From UBA4738 sp002413305 (GTDB lineage: Bacteria > Actinomycetota > UBA4738), in the NCBI GenBank assembly GCA_036847185.1, contig DAIUAM010000017.1, positions 1 to 64,000 on the forward strand: DNA of 64,000 nucleotides, written 5' to 3'. Below, piece after piece: positions 63,060-64,000 of this stretch. The notes below the pieces were generated by a model. That model was not told the origin of the DNA. It saw only the letters and a program-made list of their open reading frames with translations, and ran no database searches. Within the stretch, counting starts at the first letter, position 1. Every line of letters begins with the position of its first letter. The translations under genes were made by a program, and so were the position numbers.

Positions 63060-63875
63060 GTGCTTCCCTGCGCCTACCTCCGGATCTTCCGGCCGCTGGC
63101 CACCTTCCACGACGAGGAGCGGGGGAGCTGGGAGCGGTACATCCTGGCGGGAGGCGAGCCGCCGCCCCATCGTCCTGTTTACCGCGAGCGCTCGGCGGAG
63201 AGGTCGCCGGCCGTCGGGCTGCTGGCGTCGGCCGAGGGCGAGTACGCCGACATCCGGCTGGTGGAGGGGGAGTACTTCGTCTGTCCGTGGCGGACCCGCC
63301 TCCGGGTGCTGGCCAGCCTGATCTCGCTCCGGGAGTCGGGCCCCGCCGAGGTGGTGGAGACCTTCGTCCCCGACTCGGAGGTCCGCCGGGCGGCGCGCGA
63401 GCTGGCGAAGCTGAAGCGTCGCGAACCGTCCGCCGCGCCGTCCATGCTGCAGAGCCCGTGGCACGTGCCGGTCCGGTGGTTCCTGCTGGTCGACGACCCC
63501 GAGCGCCACCTGGCCGATACGGCGTCCGGTGACCACCGGCTGTGGTACTGGACGCCGCTGCCGGTGGCGAAGAAGCGGGCCGAGACGGCGCTGCAGGTCC
63601 TGCGCCGTTCGGCGCTGTCGCCGCTGGTCGACCTGGTCCAGGATCTGGCCCAGTGGCTGCAGTCGTTCCACCCGAGTTCCTTCCTCGAGCTGGACTACGC
63701 CGGCGTTTCGTCGCTGTTCACGTGGGACGAACTGGACAACGACCACAGCGGACGGGAGATCCAGGAGGCTGTCGAGGCGATCGCCCGGCCGGGCGGGATG
63801 GCCCGGGCCGCCGAGCTCTACCAGGGTGTGGCGATGCGGTGGGCCGACGCGATGGGCCGTGACTCGCTGAATTGA
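63060..63875 (+). CDS. Conserved-looking hypothetical protein
   Basis: A 271-residue soluble protein beginning VLPCAYLRIFRPLATFHDEERGSWERYI. Visible features: PAVGLLASAEGEYADIRLVEGEYFVCPWRTRLRVLASL, a His/Trp-rich WHVPVRWFLLVDDPERHLAD segment, LWYWTPLPVAKKRAETALQVLRRSALSPLVDLVQDLAQWLQSFHPSSFLELDYAG and an acidic WDELDNDHSG. No signal peptide, membrane helix or known catalytic motif. The pattern is of a conserved actinobacterial protein of unknown function. The start is chosen by the TATAAT 6 nt upstream. Confidence 0.7.
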   Translation: MLPCAYLRIFRPLATFHDEERGSWERYILAGGEPPPHRPVYRERSAERSPAVGLLASAEGEYADIRLVEGEYFVCPWRTRLRVLASLISLRESGPAEVVETFVPDSEVRRAARELAKLKRREPSAAPSMLQSPWHVPVRWFLLVDDPERHLADTASGDHRLWYWTPLPVAKKRAETALQVLRRSALSPLVDLVQDLAQWLQSFHPSSFLELDYAGVSSLFTWDELDNDHSGREIQEAVEAIARPGGMARAAELYQGVAMRWADAMGRDSLN

Positions 63876-63895
63876 ACGCTTCGTTCCTTCGGTGT

Positions 63896-63937
63896 GGCGA
63901 GGGGGCAGAATCGAACTGCCGACACCGCGGTTTTCAG
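63896..63937 (-). other. 3' half of a tRNA-like sequence, possible attachment site
   Basis: On the minus strand the anticodon-loop-like CTGAAAA (GAA anticodon, Phe-like), a 3' anticodon stem, a T-arm with perfect GGCAG-TTCGATT-CTGCC and an acceptor 3' strand CCCTCGC are present. The expected 5' half (acceptor GCGAGGG, D-arm, 5' anticodon strand) is absent. Matches that run from the anticodon loop to the 3' end are the usual footprint of integrase attachment sites. The region to the right ends at the window edge. Confidence 0.4.
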
Positions 63938-64000
63938 CGCCGCCCCGAGCGTTCGCCGCCGTCCGCCGTCGTTCATTGCCGCAGGTCAGCGCCGTCCTGC

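Overview
The window is high-GC (roughly two thirds G+C) and gene-dense, and it reads as the chromosome of an actinobacterium. The evidence is the dnaK-grpE-dnaJ-hspR-clpB order, a DivIVA-like coiled-coil protein, an F420/PPOX-type enzyme, a membrane EtfD-like iron-sulfur reductase, purS-type purine synthesis, a Gram-positive-type LexA box, and several genes whose start codon lies 6-10 nt after a -10 element (leaderless style). No close genus is recognisable. It looks like a little-studied, possibly uncultured lineage.

Layout. 1-1863: the 3' part of a surface protein with prealbumin-like repeats, converging on a small secreted protein across a strong hairpin. 2315-7254: a membrane-anchored aminopropyltransferase-like protein and two GT-C glycosyltransferases. 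7311-8102: panB. 8387-12657: an information-processing block (rpsF-ssb-rpsR-rplI, dnaB, an endonuclease III-like gene and a coupled small membrane protein). 12694-15661: a reductase-like protein, a second membrane aminopropyltransferase-like protein and tRNA-Gly(CCC). 15784-17303: dcd and a lipid kinase. 17310-23099: two HEAT-repeat proteins and a LuxR-type two-component system. 23230-26919: an EtfD-like reductase and a DivIVA-like protein. 27074-34130: the heat-shock operon. 34171-42825: mostly uncharacterised envelope genes (two paralogous membrane proteins, a collagen-like protein, LemA, an MFS exporter, a metallo-hydrolase, a zinc-ribbon protein). 42937-45656: a DUF2090 aldolase-like protein, dodecin and a frameshifted secreted protein. 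45803-56829: a ten-gene purine operon, purA-D-E-B-C-S-Q-L-F-M, in which nearly every junction is a 1-4 nt overlap. 56907-58458: a single-domain response regulator, a small SH3-like protein and a BtuF-like binding protein. 58470-62950: a branched-chain amino-acid catabolism operon (leucine/valine-type dehydrogenase, then the E1alpha, E1beta and E2 subunits of the 2-oxoacid dehydrogenase). 63060-64000: a hypothetical protein and the 3' half of a tRNA-like sequence that may be an attachment site.

How the parts work together. The purine block covers most of the route from PRPP to IMP plus the first committed step to AMP; purN, purH and purK are absent. The bkd block deaminates Leu/Ile/Val and oxidatively decarboxylates the keto acids, and the downstream acyl-CoA oxidation could feed electrons to the EtfD-like protein. 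The most interesting regulatory signal is a pair of related promoter elements upstream of the ssb operon and dnaB. They resemble the actinobacterial LexA-independent (PafBC/RecA-NDp) DNA-damage promoter, and the dnaB copy also carries an exact LexA box at its predicted transcription start. No CRISPR array, transposase or complete prophage was seen.
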